64,000 nucleotides of DNA from Archangium gephyra (GTDB lineage: Bacteria > Myxococcota > Myxococcia > Myxococcales > Myxococcaceae). The DNA lies in the NCBI RefSeq assembly GCF_001027285.1, contig NZ_CP011509.1, positions 7,588,501 through 7,652,500 of the forward strand, read 5' to 3'. A program made the translations under genes and the position numbers. The notes under the pieces are model-generated. The model had not been told where the DNA came from. It was given only the letters and a program-made list of their open reading frames with translations, and made no database searches. This document shows positions 45,177 through 53,854 of this stretch, one piece after another. The stretch's first letter is position 1, and each line of letters starts with the position of its first letter.

Positions 45177-47585
45177 TCAGGCGCTCATCTCCTCCAGAGA
45201 CGCCGAGGCCACCGGGAGCGTGAAGCGGAAGGAGGAGCCCTCGCCCGGAGTGCTCTCCACCCAGATGCGACCCCCATGGGCCTCCACCAGGCCCTTGCAG
45301 ATGGCCAGCCCGAGGCCCGCGCCCCGCTTGTCCCGGGCATCCGCCTGCCAGAAGCGGTCGAACACGCGCGGCTGATGCTCGGGAGGGATGCCCGGGCCGG
45401 AGTCGCGCACCCAGAAACACACGTGGGTCCCCTCGAGCGCCGCCCCCACCTCCACCGAGCCCTCCAGCGGCGTGAACTTGAGGGCGTTGCCCAGCAGGTT
45501 GGAGAAGACCTGGAGCACCCTGTCCTTGTCGGCCAGCACCTGGGGCAGCTCCGAGCCCACCACCACCCGCAGCTCGTGCCGCTCCGCCAGCGGCCGGGCC
45601 CCGCCGAGCGCCTCGTTCACCAGGGTCTCGGGACTCTCCCGGGTTGGCCGCACCAACAGCCGCCCCGAGTCCATCCGCGTCACGGTGAGCAGATCCTCCA
45701 CCAGCCTGTCCATGCGCCGCACCGACACCTCGATGTTCGACACCACGCCCTGCACCGGTTCGGGGAGCATCGCGGCCTTCAGCTTGCGCCCGAGTCTGTG
45801 GGCCTGGAGGAGGATGGCGTGCAGCGGGTTGCGCAGATCGTGCGCCACCACCCCCAGCATCTCGTCGCGCGCGCGCGTGGCCTCTTGCGCCGTGCGGTAC
45901 AGGCGCGCGTTGTCGATGGCGAGCGCCGCGCGCCGCGCCAGTTCCTGCGCGAGCGCCAGGTCCTCGGGGCCCTGCCGCCGCTGGGACTGCTCCACCATGA
46001 GCAACAGGATGGCGCCCAGCACCTCCCCCCGCGCGCACAGGGGGACGCAGATGTACGAGCGCAGCCCCAGGCGGAGGACCAGCCGGTGGTGCTCCTCGTC
46101 GGTGGCGAGGGCGCGCAGGTGCTCCACCGACACCTCGCGCACCAGCTCGCTCTGCCCGGTACGAATGACGTACCCCGCTCCCGACGGCGCATCGAGCCGC
46201 ACGGGATAGCGGCGGCGCACCTCCTGGAGGAACCCGGCCTGGTGCGGCTCCACGTGTTCGACGGCGGCGATTTCCACCCGTCCCTCCGGTGTACGCAGGT
46301 ACACCACGCACGAATCCGCCAGGTCCGGCACCGCCAGCCGCGCCACCTGCCGGAGCGTGGCCTCGTAGTCGATGGACTCGGCCAGCAGCGCGCCGGCGGC
46401 CGCCAGGAAGCGCTGCTCGCGCTCGATCCGGTGGCGCTCCGTCACGTCCCGCAGCGAGACGATGTAGAGCCGCTCCGGGCCCTCGCCGAGCCTGGCGATG
46501 CAGGCCTCGAGGGGGAACTGCTCTCCATTCTTCCTGCGGCCAGACACCTCGCCGCGCCCGCCCATGTGCCGGGCCTGTGCGGGCCCCTTGCCAAAACGCT
46601 CCAGGTGCTGGCGATGCGCCTCCCGATGCCGCTCGGGCAGCAGCATGTCCAGCGGGGCCCCCACCACCTCCGAGCGCGTGTAGCCGAAGGTGGCCTCCGC
46701 CCCGTCATTGAAGAGGCGGATGCGCTGGTGCTCGTCCACGGCGAGGGTGGCGTCCGCGGTGATGGCGAAGATGCCGGCGAAGCGCGCCTCGGAGCGGCGC
46801 AGGGCCTCCTCCATGCGCAGGCGATCGGTGATGTCCCGCCCCTCCGGGACGATGTACGTCACCCGGCCCTCCTCGAAGACGGGGTTGAGCGAGAAATCGA
46901 TGGTGGCCACCTGACCGTCGGCCCCCAGAACGTCGGCCTCGTAGCGCACGAAACGGCCCTGGCTGGCCTCGGCGATGGCCTGGCGCAGCCGCTCCTGCGT
47001 GCGGGGCGTCAGCGTCCACCAGCGCGCCTCCCAGAAGGGGCGCCCCACCACCTGTGAGCGCTCCAGTCCACCGAACCGCAGGGCACTCGCGTTGGCCTCC
47101 AGCAACGTGCCGTCGGGCGATAGCAAGCCGATGAACTGGAAGGTGTGGTTGAAGATGGCGCGGAAGCGCTCGTCGCTGCGTCGCAGGGCCTGTGCTTCCA
47201 GGCCCAGGTCGTCCTCGAGGCGCTTGTGTCCGGTGATGTCGAGGCCCGTCCACACCCTGTACGCGTCTGGCCCGCCGGGCGAAGTCAGCGGTGCGCATGA
47301 CCAGGTAATCCAGCACCGCTCGCCGAGGGCCTTGCGTGCGGTGGCCTCCACCCGGGCCGGCTCACCCGCGCAGGCGGCGGAGAAGGCCGCGTGGAGGGAC
47401 TCGGTCCGATCGGCCACCAAGGGAGTCTGCCAGAGGAGGTGGCCCCGTACCTGCTCGAGCCTGCACCCGGTGAGCAGCGTACACGCCGCGTTCCACCAGC
47501 GGACCGTCCCCTGCGCATCCAGCACCACCACGAGCGCATGGAGGTCCTCCAGAAGCTTGAAGTCCTCTTCTGTTTCCCTGCGCAT
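45177..47585 (-). CDS. PAS-PAS-PAS-GAF sensor histidine kinase
   Basis: The 802-residue soluble kinase starts at MRRETEEDFKLLEDL (47585); upstream in-frame sequence is atypical. PAS domains lie at about 10-120, 130-250 (ending GRDITDRLRMEE) and 255-375 (VSLRDVTERHRIE). GAF is at about 390-555 (LAVPDLADSCVVYL). HisKA carries His582 in VVAHDLRNPLHAI. The ATPase shows LLGNALKFTP, DSGPGIPPEHQ and GLGLAICKG. The stop lies 19 bases from the LOG gene end, convergent. Its target regulator is not in the window. Confidence 0.88.
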   Translation of the reverse strand: MRRETEEDFKLLEDLHALVVVLDAQGTVRWWNAACTLLTGCRLEQVRGHLLWQTPLVADRTESLHAAFSAACAGEPARVEATARKALGERCWITWSCAPLTSPGGPDAYRVWTGLDITGHKRLEDDLGLEAQALRRSDERFRAIFNHTFQFIGLLSPDGTLLEANASALRFGGLERSQVVGRPFWEARWWTLTPRTQERLRQAIAEASQGRFVRYEADVLGADGQVATIDFSLNPVFEEGRVTYIVPEGRDITDRLRMEEALRRSEARFAGIFAITADATLAVDEHQRIRLFNDGAEATFGYTRSEVVGAPLDMLLPERHREAHRQHLERFGKGPAQARHMGGRGEVSGRRKNGEQFPLEACIARLGEGPERLYIVSLRDVTERHRIEREQRFLAAAGALLAESIDYEATLRQVARLAVPDLADSCVVYLRTPEGRVEIAAVEHVEPHQAGFLQEVRRRYPVRLDAPSGAGYVIRTGQSELVREVSVEHLRALATDEEHHRLVLRLGLRSYICVPLCARGEVLGAILLLMVEQSQRRQGPEDLALAQELARRAALAIDNARLYRTAQEATRARDEMLGVVAHDLRNPLHAILLQAHRLGRKLKAAMLPEPVQGVVSNIEVSVRRMDRLVEDLLTVTRMDSGRLLVRPTRESPETLVNEALGGARPLAERHELRVVVGSELPQVLADKDRVLQVFSNLLGNALKFTPLEGSVEVGAALEGTHVCFWVRDSGPGIPPEHQPRVFDRFWQADARDKRGAGLGLAICKGLVEAHGGRIWVESTPGEGSSFRFTLPVASASLEEMSA

Positions 47586-47692
47586 CTCTCGTCCCCCGAG
47601 GTGCAGGAGGGTGCGGGGCCTGGATGGGCATGCCTCTCCCGGCTCCGCGACGCCCCCTGTACAAGCCCTGGACACTAGCGCCGGTCAGGGAT

Positions 47693-47707
47693 GGGACTGC
47701 AAGTCCC
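47693..47707 (-). terminator. Short inverted repeat after the propeller lipoprotein gene
   Basis: GGGACT and AGTCCC with a 3-base loop lie about 84 bases after the stop of the minus-strand lipoprotein gene at 47791 and before the sensor kinase start. There is no T tract. This is a weak terminator candidate only. Confidence 0.25.
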
Positions 47708-47790
47708 CCCCATCAGGACCATGAGTGGAGCCCCGAAGAAATGGGCTCAAACGACTGGCCGCGGCTTCGCTGGTCAGGGTTCGCCGGAGC

Positions 47791-49200
47791 TCAAGGCCTC
47801 GAATCCAACAGGAACAGGTCGCGGCTTCCCGAGGGCCTGAGCGTGACGGGTCCCACGTCCATCGGGGCGATGAGGTCGCCGAGGAACACGCTCGACCCCT
47901 GCTCGTCCACCGAAACATGGTAGCTGCCAGCGGAGGTGCTCTGTCCTTCCGGATGAGCCATGGCGAAGCCCCGCGTCCAGCGCGGCCTGCCGTCGACGCG
48001 ATCGAACTTCGCCACGAAGAGGTTGTGGTCACTGCCAGCAACCCCCGCGAGCGGCCCCCGGCCGAGGTCGTTCCCGTTCTCGTACCTGCCGACCACCACC
48101 ACGTCATCCCGGTGGTCCATGGCGAGATCCAGGCCCTCCACACCGAAGTGCCGAACCCAGCGCTCGTCTCCGTCCCGGGTGAGCGCCAGCAGGAAGCCCT
48201 CCTGACCGCCCTCGGGCACGAACGTCCTTCCCTCGAAAGTCAAAGGCTCGCGGAAGGAGCCCGTCACCACCACGCGGTTGCCATGGACACCGATGGCATT
48301 GGCCTCCCCGAACGTCGTCTCGAGCTGCCGCCTCCACAGCCTCGTCCCCGACGGAGAGAACCTGCTCACGAAGGGGATGAAGTCCCGGGGCTCGAACAGG
48401 TCCGTGATGAGGGTACCGGCGAGGTAGAGGTTGCCGTCGCTGTCCACGGCCACGCCGCCCGACGTGCCGAACTGGAGCTCCTCGAAGACCCACTGGGCCG
48501 TGCCCCTGGCATCGAAGCGGATGAGCACCACGGAGCTGTCGGCGGTCGCGGTGCGGGAACCCAGGAACACCGCCCCGCGCAACGTGGCGGCCAGGGCGAT
48601 GTTTCCCGAGCGATCCGTGGCGAGCCCGTTCGCGTTGATGAAGCTGGTGAACTCCAGTGGGAAGACCCTCGACCAGACGTGTCTTCCCTTCGCGTCGAGC
48701 TCGAGGAGGAACAACCCCGTGGGGAACTCCCCAAGGGACAGGGGCCCTCCACCGAGATCCACGGTTCCCGTGACATTGCCGGCGAGCAGCACATGCCGAT
48801 CCGGTTTGGTGGTGATGGCCGTCACCACGACCGGGAAGGTCCGGGCCCACACGCGTGCGCCATCGGGGAGGTACTTCGCGACCACCGAGGCACTGACCCG
48901 CTCCGTCACCGGTGCCGTGCCGAGCGTCCCCCGCGCCTCCGAGAGGCTCCCGGAGAAGCTCGCGGCGATGAGCACGTTACCGTCCTTGTCGTGGGCCACC
49001 CCACCTGGCAGTTCCTCACTCGGACCGGTGAGCCGCTGGGTCCAGCGTGTCGCGCCGGACCGTGCACCGGGCTCCTCCTGGCCGGTCCAGGCCTGCTCCA
49101 CGTTGCCGGCCGCCTGGGTTTCTTCCATCCCCTCGACCATTCCTCCGCAGCCCGCGAGCAGCACGCTCAGCCAGAGGAGCTTCCCATTCCATTTCAGCAT
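47791..49200 (-). CDS. Beta-propeller (SBBP-like) lipoprotein
   Basis: The 469-residue lipoprotein begins MLKWNGKLLWLSVLLAGCGG (second of two adjacent ATGs, five bases after GGGGGAGG), with lipobox LAGC. From about 50 to the end there are repeated units: a D-x-DGN/DRSGN strand, VLLAG/ALAAT, then a GxGPL element (DLGGGPLSLGE, DLGRGPLAG) and WxRxF (VWARTFP, RWVRHFG). These are SBBP/delta-60-type beta-propeller blades. The protein is probably surface-exposed; a binding role is an inference. A closely related gene lies at 56200-58125 and a decayed copy lies directly upstream. Confidence 0.82.
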   Translation of the reverse strand: MLKWNGKLLWLSVLLAGCGGMVEGMEETQAAGNVEQAWTGQEEPGARSGATRWTQRLTGPSEELPGGVAHDKDGNVLIAASFSGSLSEARGTLGTAPVTERVSASVVAKYLPDGARVWARTFPVVVTAITTKPDRHVLLAGNVTGTVDLGGGPLSLGEFPTGLFLLELDAKGRHVWSRVFPLEFTSFINANGLATDRSGNIALAATLRGAVFLGSRTATADSSVVLIRFDARGTAQWVFEELQFGTSGGVAVDSDGNLYLAGTLITDLFEPRDFIPFVSRFSPSGTRLWRRQLETTFGEANAIGVHGNRVVVTGSFREPLTFEGRTFVPEGGQEGFLLALTRDGDERWVRHFGVEGLDLAMDHRDDVVVVGRYENGNDLGRGPLAGVAGSDHNLFVAKFDRVDGRPRWTRGFAMAHPEGQSTSAGSYHVSVDEQGSSVFLGDLIAPMDVGPVTLRPSGSRDLFLLDSRP

Positions 49201-49319
49201 CATGTCCTCCCCCACGAACACCGGAGTCCAATGCAACAGCTTGCGAACCTGGCCACAGGCCGCCTCCATGCTGGCGCCCTGGACGGATGCGGCGGGCTCC
49301 GCCTCCCACTCCCCCTCTC

Positions 49320-49780
49320 CTCTTCCACATGCGGCCAGGGCTGGCCATCCCCGAGGTCCACGCCACCGGCGCCCACGTCCAGGAGGATGTTGCGGTGGGA
49401 GTCCACGGCGACGTGACGGCCGAAGATGCCGCCCCCTTCCACTCCTGGCCCGGGGCCGAAGAGTTTCACCCACTCCAAGTGGCCCTGTTGGTCGTAGCGG
49501 GCCAGCGCGATGGCGCTGCTGGCGGCTCCCCCTGGAGCCATCACCTTCCTGTCCCCCAGGTCGAGCGTTCCGGTGAAGCTATACAGCACGAGGACGTGCT
49601 CCTCCCCATCCCTGGCCAGCGTCCCGGACTTCTCCGGCGGGAACTCGCCAATCACAGGCGCCTCGCCGGTAATCTGGTGGGCCCACCGCAGCGCGCCACT
49701 GGGAGTGCTCTGGTTTCAACGCACGCGGCGAGCCCCATCGCGAGCAGCAGGAGCGCCTGTCTCACAGTTCCAGGTTTCAT
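49320..49780 (-). pseudogene. Decayed propeller lipoprotein, frameshifted and truncated
   Basis: A good ribosome site (AAGGGGGG) and ATG at 49780 begin MKPGTVRQALLLLAMGLAAC, a lipoprotein signal. After about 24 codons the homologous frame shifts near 49705-49720: the original frame soon stops, while another frame continues STPSGALRWAHQITGEAP, then propeller blades (HVLVLYSFTGTLDLGD, LEWVKLFGPGPG, DSHRNILLDVGAGGVDLGDG) to about 49320. Homology ends before a complete propeller. It sits directly upstream of the intact paralogue, implying tandem duplication followed by decay. Confidence 0.7.
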
Positions 49781-50025
49781 GATGTTCCCCCCTTTTCACG
49801 GCAAGACGTCGCCGCAAGCCGTGTCCCTCAGCGGGCGAGCCTGACGCGGAGCCTGGCGCAAGGGTGCACATCCCCTCTCGCATCCGAAGCCGAACGGTGG
49901 GAGGGGCGTTGGGTTCATCCAAGGACCAACGAAAATCAGGAAGAAGGGCGGTGGTCTCTTGCGACCTGGAGGCGGGTTGTCCCGGCGTGGGCGAGCCCTA
50001 CCTTCCGGCAAGGAAAGGAATTGCC

Positions 50026-50757
50026 ATGACGAGACGCGGGCTTGGGCTCCTGGGTGGGCTGGCGGCCGTGGGGGCCGGGGGAGTGGGGGCGTACCGATTC
50101 CTCTTCCGGCCCTGGCACCAGCGGTGGGGAGCGACGGACGAGGAGATTGCGCGTCCCATGCCCGGCGACGAGGTGATTCCGAAACCCGCGTTCTCGTCGA
50201 CCCGGGCCATCACCCTCCACGCCACGCCGGAGGACATCTGGCCCTGGCTGGCACAGCTCGGCCGGGGGCGGGGAGGCTTCTACAGCTTCGACTGGCTCGA
50301 GAAACTGCTCGGCCTGGACATCACCAGCTCGGACCGTATCCTCCCCGGGTTCCAGCACCTCGCGCCCGGCGACGAGATTCCGGCGGCGCCCGACTACGCC
50401 CTGCCGGTGCGGGCCGTGGAGCCGCTCCGGTTCCTCGTCATCGGCCCGCGTCCGGACGAGCCCCGGGACTCCGCGGAGCTCACCTGGGCCATCGGACTCT
50501 ACCCTCGCGAAGACGGAACCACGCGCCTGGTCGTCCGGCTCCGCTCCGTCTACAGCTGGAGGCCCGGAGAGCCGCTCGTCACCTTGTTCATCGAGCCGGG
50601 CCATTTCCTTCTGGAGCGACAGATGCTCCGGGGCATCAAACGGCGGGCGGAAGCCCTGGCGAAGCACGGACACGAGCACCGGCCCGAGGGCGGGTCTCCC
50701 TCCGCCGGAGAGCCGCAGCCGTCGAGCCTCCACCCTTCCGGAGACTTCATCTCCTGA
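50026..50757 (+). CDS. Membrane-anchored SRPBCC-fold protein
   Basis: The 243-residue protein begins MTRRGLGLLGGLAAVGAGGVGAYRF after AAGGAAAGGAA, with one N-terminal hydrophobic segment. The rest, about 45-215, fits the START/SRPBCC hydrophobic-ligand fold: RAITLHATPEDIWPWLAQLG near 60, then FYSFDWLEKLLGLDI and the long C-terminal helix. Such proteins bind lipids or polyketide intermediates. No catalytic residues are evident. The neighbours give no clear functional link. Confidence 0.78.
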   Translation: MTRRGLGLLGGLAAVGAGGVGAYRFLFRPWHQRWGATDEEIARPMPGDEVIPKPAFSSTRAITLHATPEDIWPWLAQLGRGRGGFYSFDWLEKLLGLDITSSDRILPGFQHLAPGDEIPAAPDYALPVRAVEPLRFLVIGPRPDEPRDSAELTWAIGLYPREDGTTRLVVRLRSVYSWRPGEPLVTLFIEPGHFLLERQMLRGIKRRAEALAKHGHEHRPEGGSPSAGEPQPSSLHPSGDFIS

Positions 50758-50984
50758 AAACGTATTGCCCTTCACTCCCCCGCGTTCTTCCGCCGCCATG
50801 CCGCGGGTCGAGCGGAAGCACGCGCCCTCTCCTGGCAGGCTCCCCAGAGAGCCCCGCCTCTTCCGGCGGCTGGCAGGCGCCAGGTCCTTCCCCAACTTCC
50901 AAATCAGACTGACGTCTCGCCGCCCCGCTCCGCCAGGAAGGACCCCGCTCCCGGCGGCGCCTCGCGACCTCACTGGAGGCGAAC

Positions 50985-51302
50985 ATGCCCGTCCTGTTTG
51001 CGCTCTTCGCACTGGCCGTCCCGCGCCTGGTGGTGCTCGTGCTGTGGTTCTTCACGGGCTGGTTCCGGGGCATGTTCGACACGGTGCTCTGGCCCATCCT
51101 CGGCTTCATCTTCCTGCCCACCACGCTGCTCTGGTACTCGGCCGTGCAGCACTGGTTCGACGGGCAATGGACGCTCTGGCCCATCGTGGGGCTGGTGCTC
51201 TCCTTGATGCTCGACGTGTGGTCGAAGCACGGACGCGGCCAACAACCCGAGCCCCGGCCTCCTCGTCACGTGAAGACCCCTCGCCGCCCCGTCCCGGCGT
51301 AA
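50985..51302 (+). CDS. Small membrane protein (105 aa)
   Basis: GGAGG eight bases before the ATG supports the start. Hydrophobic spans include LFALFALAVPRLVVLVLWFFTG (about 4-25), TVLWPILGFIFLPTTLLWYSA (about 33-53) and LWPIVGLVLSLMLDVW (about 63-79). The C-terminus is Arg/Pro-rich and cytoplasmic. It resembles small uncharacterised membrane proteins of actinobacteria and myxobacteria. It precedes the FtsH gene by 136 bases on the same strand. Confidence 0.7.
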   Translation: MPVLFALFALAVPRLVVLVLWFFTGWFRGMFDTVLWPILGFIFLPTTLLWYSAVQHWFDGQWTLWPIVGLVLSLMLDVWSKHGRGQQPEPRPPRHVKTPRRPVPA

Positions 51303-51438
51303 CCGTGCCCGGGCCTCCAGTGCCGCAATCCTTGCGGTGCCAGGGGTCACTCCCGCAGTTCTTGCAGGCCCCTGACGGGAAGCCACTGGAGGTGCGGGGT
51401 CTCCCGGGAGTGGAACGTCGGTTGCTTCTCATCGGGGC

Positions 51439-53322
51439 ATGAACCCTGAGTCTCCCGTGGTGGGCAGCCGATGGTGGCAGGTGCTGCTGTTCGTGGTGCT
51501 GCTGACGCTGGGCTATCAGTTGCTGGACCGGGTGGAGCCCACCTCCTTCTCGTACACCGACTTCCGCGAGGCCCTGGCCGCGGGCAAGGTGCGAGAGGTG
51601 ACCGTCTCGCCCGAGCGCATCAGTGGGGTGATGGTGCCCGAGCAATCGGGCGGTGAGCCACGGCCCTTCGGCGTCATCCGGGTGGAGGACCCGGACCTGA
51701 TGCGTGAGCTGGTCGCGCACCGGGTGAAGGTGATGGGGACGGTACCCGGCAACCCGTGGTTTCAACTCGGCCTGTTGCTGTTGCCGTTGGCGCTCGTGTT
51801 GCTGGTGATGCGGCTGCGAGCGTCCGCGGGGCCGGGCACTCCCGGGGGCTACCTGTCGGTGGGGCGCAGCAAGGCGAAGGTGTACGTGGAGAAGTCCATC
51901 CCCGTGCGCTTCTCCGACGTGGCGGGCGTGGACGAGGCCAAGAGCGAGCTGCAGGAGGTCATCGAGTTCCTGCGCTCGCCGGACCGGTTCTCCCGGATGG
52001 GAGGCCAGGTGCCCAAAGGCATTCTCCTGGTGGGCCCCCCGGGCACGGGCAAGACGCTGCTGGCCCGGGCGGTGGCGGGCGAGGCCAACGTCCCGTTCTT
52101 CAGCATGAGCGGCTCGGAGTTCGTGGAGATGTTCGTGGGCATCGGCGCCGCGCGGGTGCGTGATCTGTTCGCCCAGGCGCGGCAGAAGGCCCCGTGCATC
52201 ATCTTCATCGATGAGCTGGACGCGCTGGGGAAGGTGCGCGCCACGGGGCCCAATGCGCACGAGGAGCGCGAGCAGACGCTCAATCAGCTCCTGGTGGAAC
52301 TGGACGGATTCGATCCGCGCGTGGGCGTCATCCTGATGGCGGCGACGAACCGGGCGGAGATCCTGGACCCGGCGCTGCTGCGCGCAGGGCGCTTCGATCG
52401 GCACGTGCTGGTGGACCGGCCGGACCGGGCGGGGCGGCTGGCCATCCTGAGGGTGCACGCGCGCAAGATGCCGCTGGAGGAGGAGAAGGACCTGGAATTC
52501 GTAGCGGCGATGACGGTGGGGGCGGTGGGCGCGGACCTGGCCAACATCCTCAACGAGGCGGTACTGCTGACGGTGCGCCGGCAGAAGGAGAAGGTGGGGC
52601 GCGCCGAGCTGGAGGAGGCGGTGGAACGGGTGGTGGCGGGCCCGGAGAAGCGCACCCGCGTGCTTTCTCCGGCGGAGCGCGAGCGCGTGGCGTTCCACGA
52701 GATGGGTCATGCGCTGACGAGCACCGTGCTCGCCACGGGCCAGTCGGTGAAGAAGATTTCCATCATCCCGAGGGGAATCGGGGCGCTGGGGTACACGCTG
52801 CAGCTCCCCACGGAGGACCGCTACCTGATGACGCGCGGTGAGCTGGAGGCGCGCATCGCCGTGCTGCTGGGGGGCCGGGTGGCCGAGGAACTGATGTACG
52901 GAGAGGTGTCCACGGGCGCGCAGGACGACTTGCTGAAGGCCACGGACATTGCCCGGAGCATGGTGAAGGGGTACGGGATGAGCGACTCGCTGGGCCCGGT
53001 GACGTTCGACCTGGAGCGCCGCTCGCCCCTGTACGACGGGAGTGCGCCGGGCTCACGCGGCGACTACAGCGAGGAGCTGGCGCGGCGCATCGACCAGGAG
53101 ATTCGCGGCATGCTGGACTCGCAGCACGCGAGGGTGACGCGGGTGCTCAGCGAGCGCCTCGAGCTGCTCCGGGAGGGAGCGGCGCGGCTGCTGGCCCGAG
53201 AGGTGATGTCGGGCGAGGAACTGGCCGCGCTGGTGGCCTCGGCGGAGGGCGAAGAGGAGCGCTCCGCGCCTGCTCGCCTCCGAGCCGAGCCCGCGGGCGC
53301 GAGAGCCGCCGGGAGCCGATGA
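51439..53322 (+). CDS. ftsH: ATP-dependent zinc metalloprotease FtsH
   Basis: FtsH degrades misfolded membrane and regulatory proteins at the inner membrane. The 627-residue protein has spans near residues 10-30 and about 110-130 ([19 protein letters not shown]). The AAA domain has Walker A GPPGTGKT at 199-206, [12 protein letters not shown] near 252 and an arginine-finger region [11 protein letters not shown]. The zinc site HEMGH is at 420-424. The second-region helix differs from the usual QRFGGG linker, and the sequence looks like a second, divergent FtsH rather than the main one. mgsA follows 101 bases later on the same strand. Confidence 0.93.
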   Translation: MNPESPVVGSRWWQVLLFVVLLTLGYQLLDRVEPTSFSYTDFREALAAGKVREVTVSPERISGVMVPEQSGGEPRPFGVIRVEDPDLMRELVAHRVKVMGTVPGNPWFQLGLLLLPLALVLLVMRLRASAGPGTPGGYLSVGRSKAKVYVEKSIPVRFSDVAGVDEAKSELQEVIEFLRSPDRFSRMGGQVPKGILLVGPPGTGKTLLARAVAGEANVPFFSMSGSEFVEMFVGIGAARVRDLFAQARQKAPCIIFIDELDALGKVRATGPNAHEEREQTLNQLLVELDGFDPRVGVILMAATNRAEILDPALLRAGRFDRHVLVDRPDRAGRLAILRVHARKMPLEEEKDLEFVAAMTVGAVGADLANILNEAVLLTVRRQKEKVGRAELEEAVERVVAGPEKRTRVLSPAERERVAFHEMGHALTSTVLATGQSVKKISIIPRGIGALGYTLQLPTEDRYLMTRGELEARIAVLLGGRVAEELMYGEVSTGAQDDLLKATDIARSMVKGYGMSDSLGPVTFDLERRSPLYDGSAPGSRGDYSEELARRIDQEIRGMLDSQHARVTRVLSERLELLREGAARLLAREVMSGEELAALVASAEGEEERSAPARLRAEPAGARAAGSR

Positions 53323-53423
53323 GCCCACCGCGGACGTGCTCCTCGTCGAGTCCACATCCACCGCAGTGCTGCCAGGAGCCGGGGTCGACTCCATATTGGT
53401 TCCAGAGGGGATGGGGGGGGAGA

Positions 53424-53804
53424 ATGCAAAAAACGCTGGTGCTCATCGCACACGACAACAAGAAGCTGGCCATGGTGCAGTGGGCGCGTCGGCATCACGC
53501 ATGCCTGAGCCGTCACAAAATCCAATCCACCAGCACCACCGGCCAGTTGCTCCAGGAGGGCGCGGGGTTGAAGGTGGAGTGCCTGCTGAGTGGCCCCCTG
53601 GGAGGCGATGCGCAGGTTGGCGCGCTGGTGGCTTCGGGGCAGATCTCCGCCGTCATCTTCTTCGTGGACCCACTCACGGCCATGCCGCATGACCCGGACA
53701 TCAAGATGTTGATGCGCATCTGTGACGTCCATGACGTGCCGCTGGCGACCAACCCCGCCACCGCCGAGTGCATCCTCCGCTCCCACCTCCTCGAGAAGGA
53801 GTGA
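53424..53804 (+). CDS. mgsA: Methylglyoxal synthase
   Basis: MgsA converts dihydroxyacetone phosphate to methylglyoxal, a bypass that relieves sugar-phosphate stress. The 126-residue protein begins MQKTLVLIAHDNKK after a G-rich GGGGGGAGA site. LVLIAHDNKK, STTGQLLQ and the catalytic SGPLGGDAQVGALV (the Asp follows GG) are present, then FFVDPLTAMPHDPDI and the C-terminal NPATAE. The length is normal. The start excludes the open upstream frame, which would overlap ftsH. It lies directly downstream of ftsH and may share its promoter. Confidence 0.94.
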   Translation: MQKTLVLIAHDNKKLAMVQWARRHHACLSRHKIQSTSTTGQLLQEGAGLKVECLLSGPLGGDAQVGALVASGQISAVIFFVDPLTAMPHDPDIKMLMRICDVHDVPLATNPATAECILRSHLLEKE

Positions 53805-53854
53805 GCCCAAGCAGGAGCCCCCCAGGGCCGGGTCATTCCCGATGTCCGCTCCCC

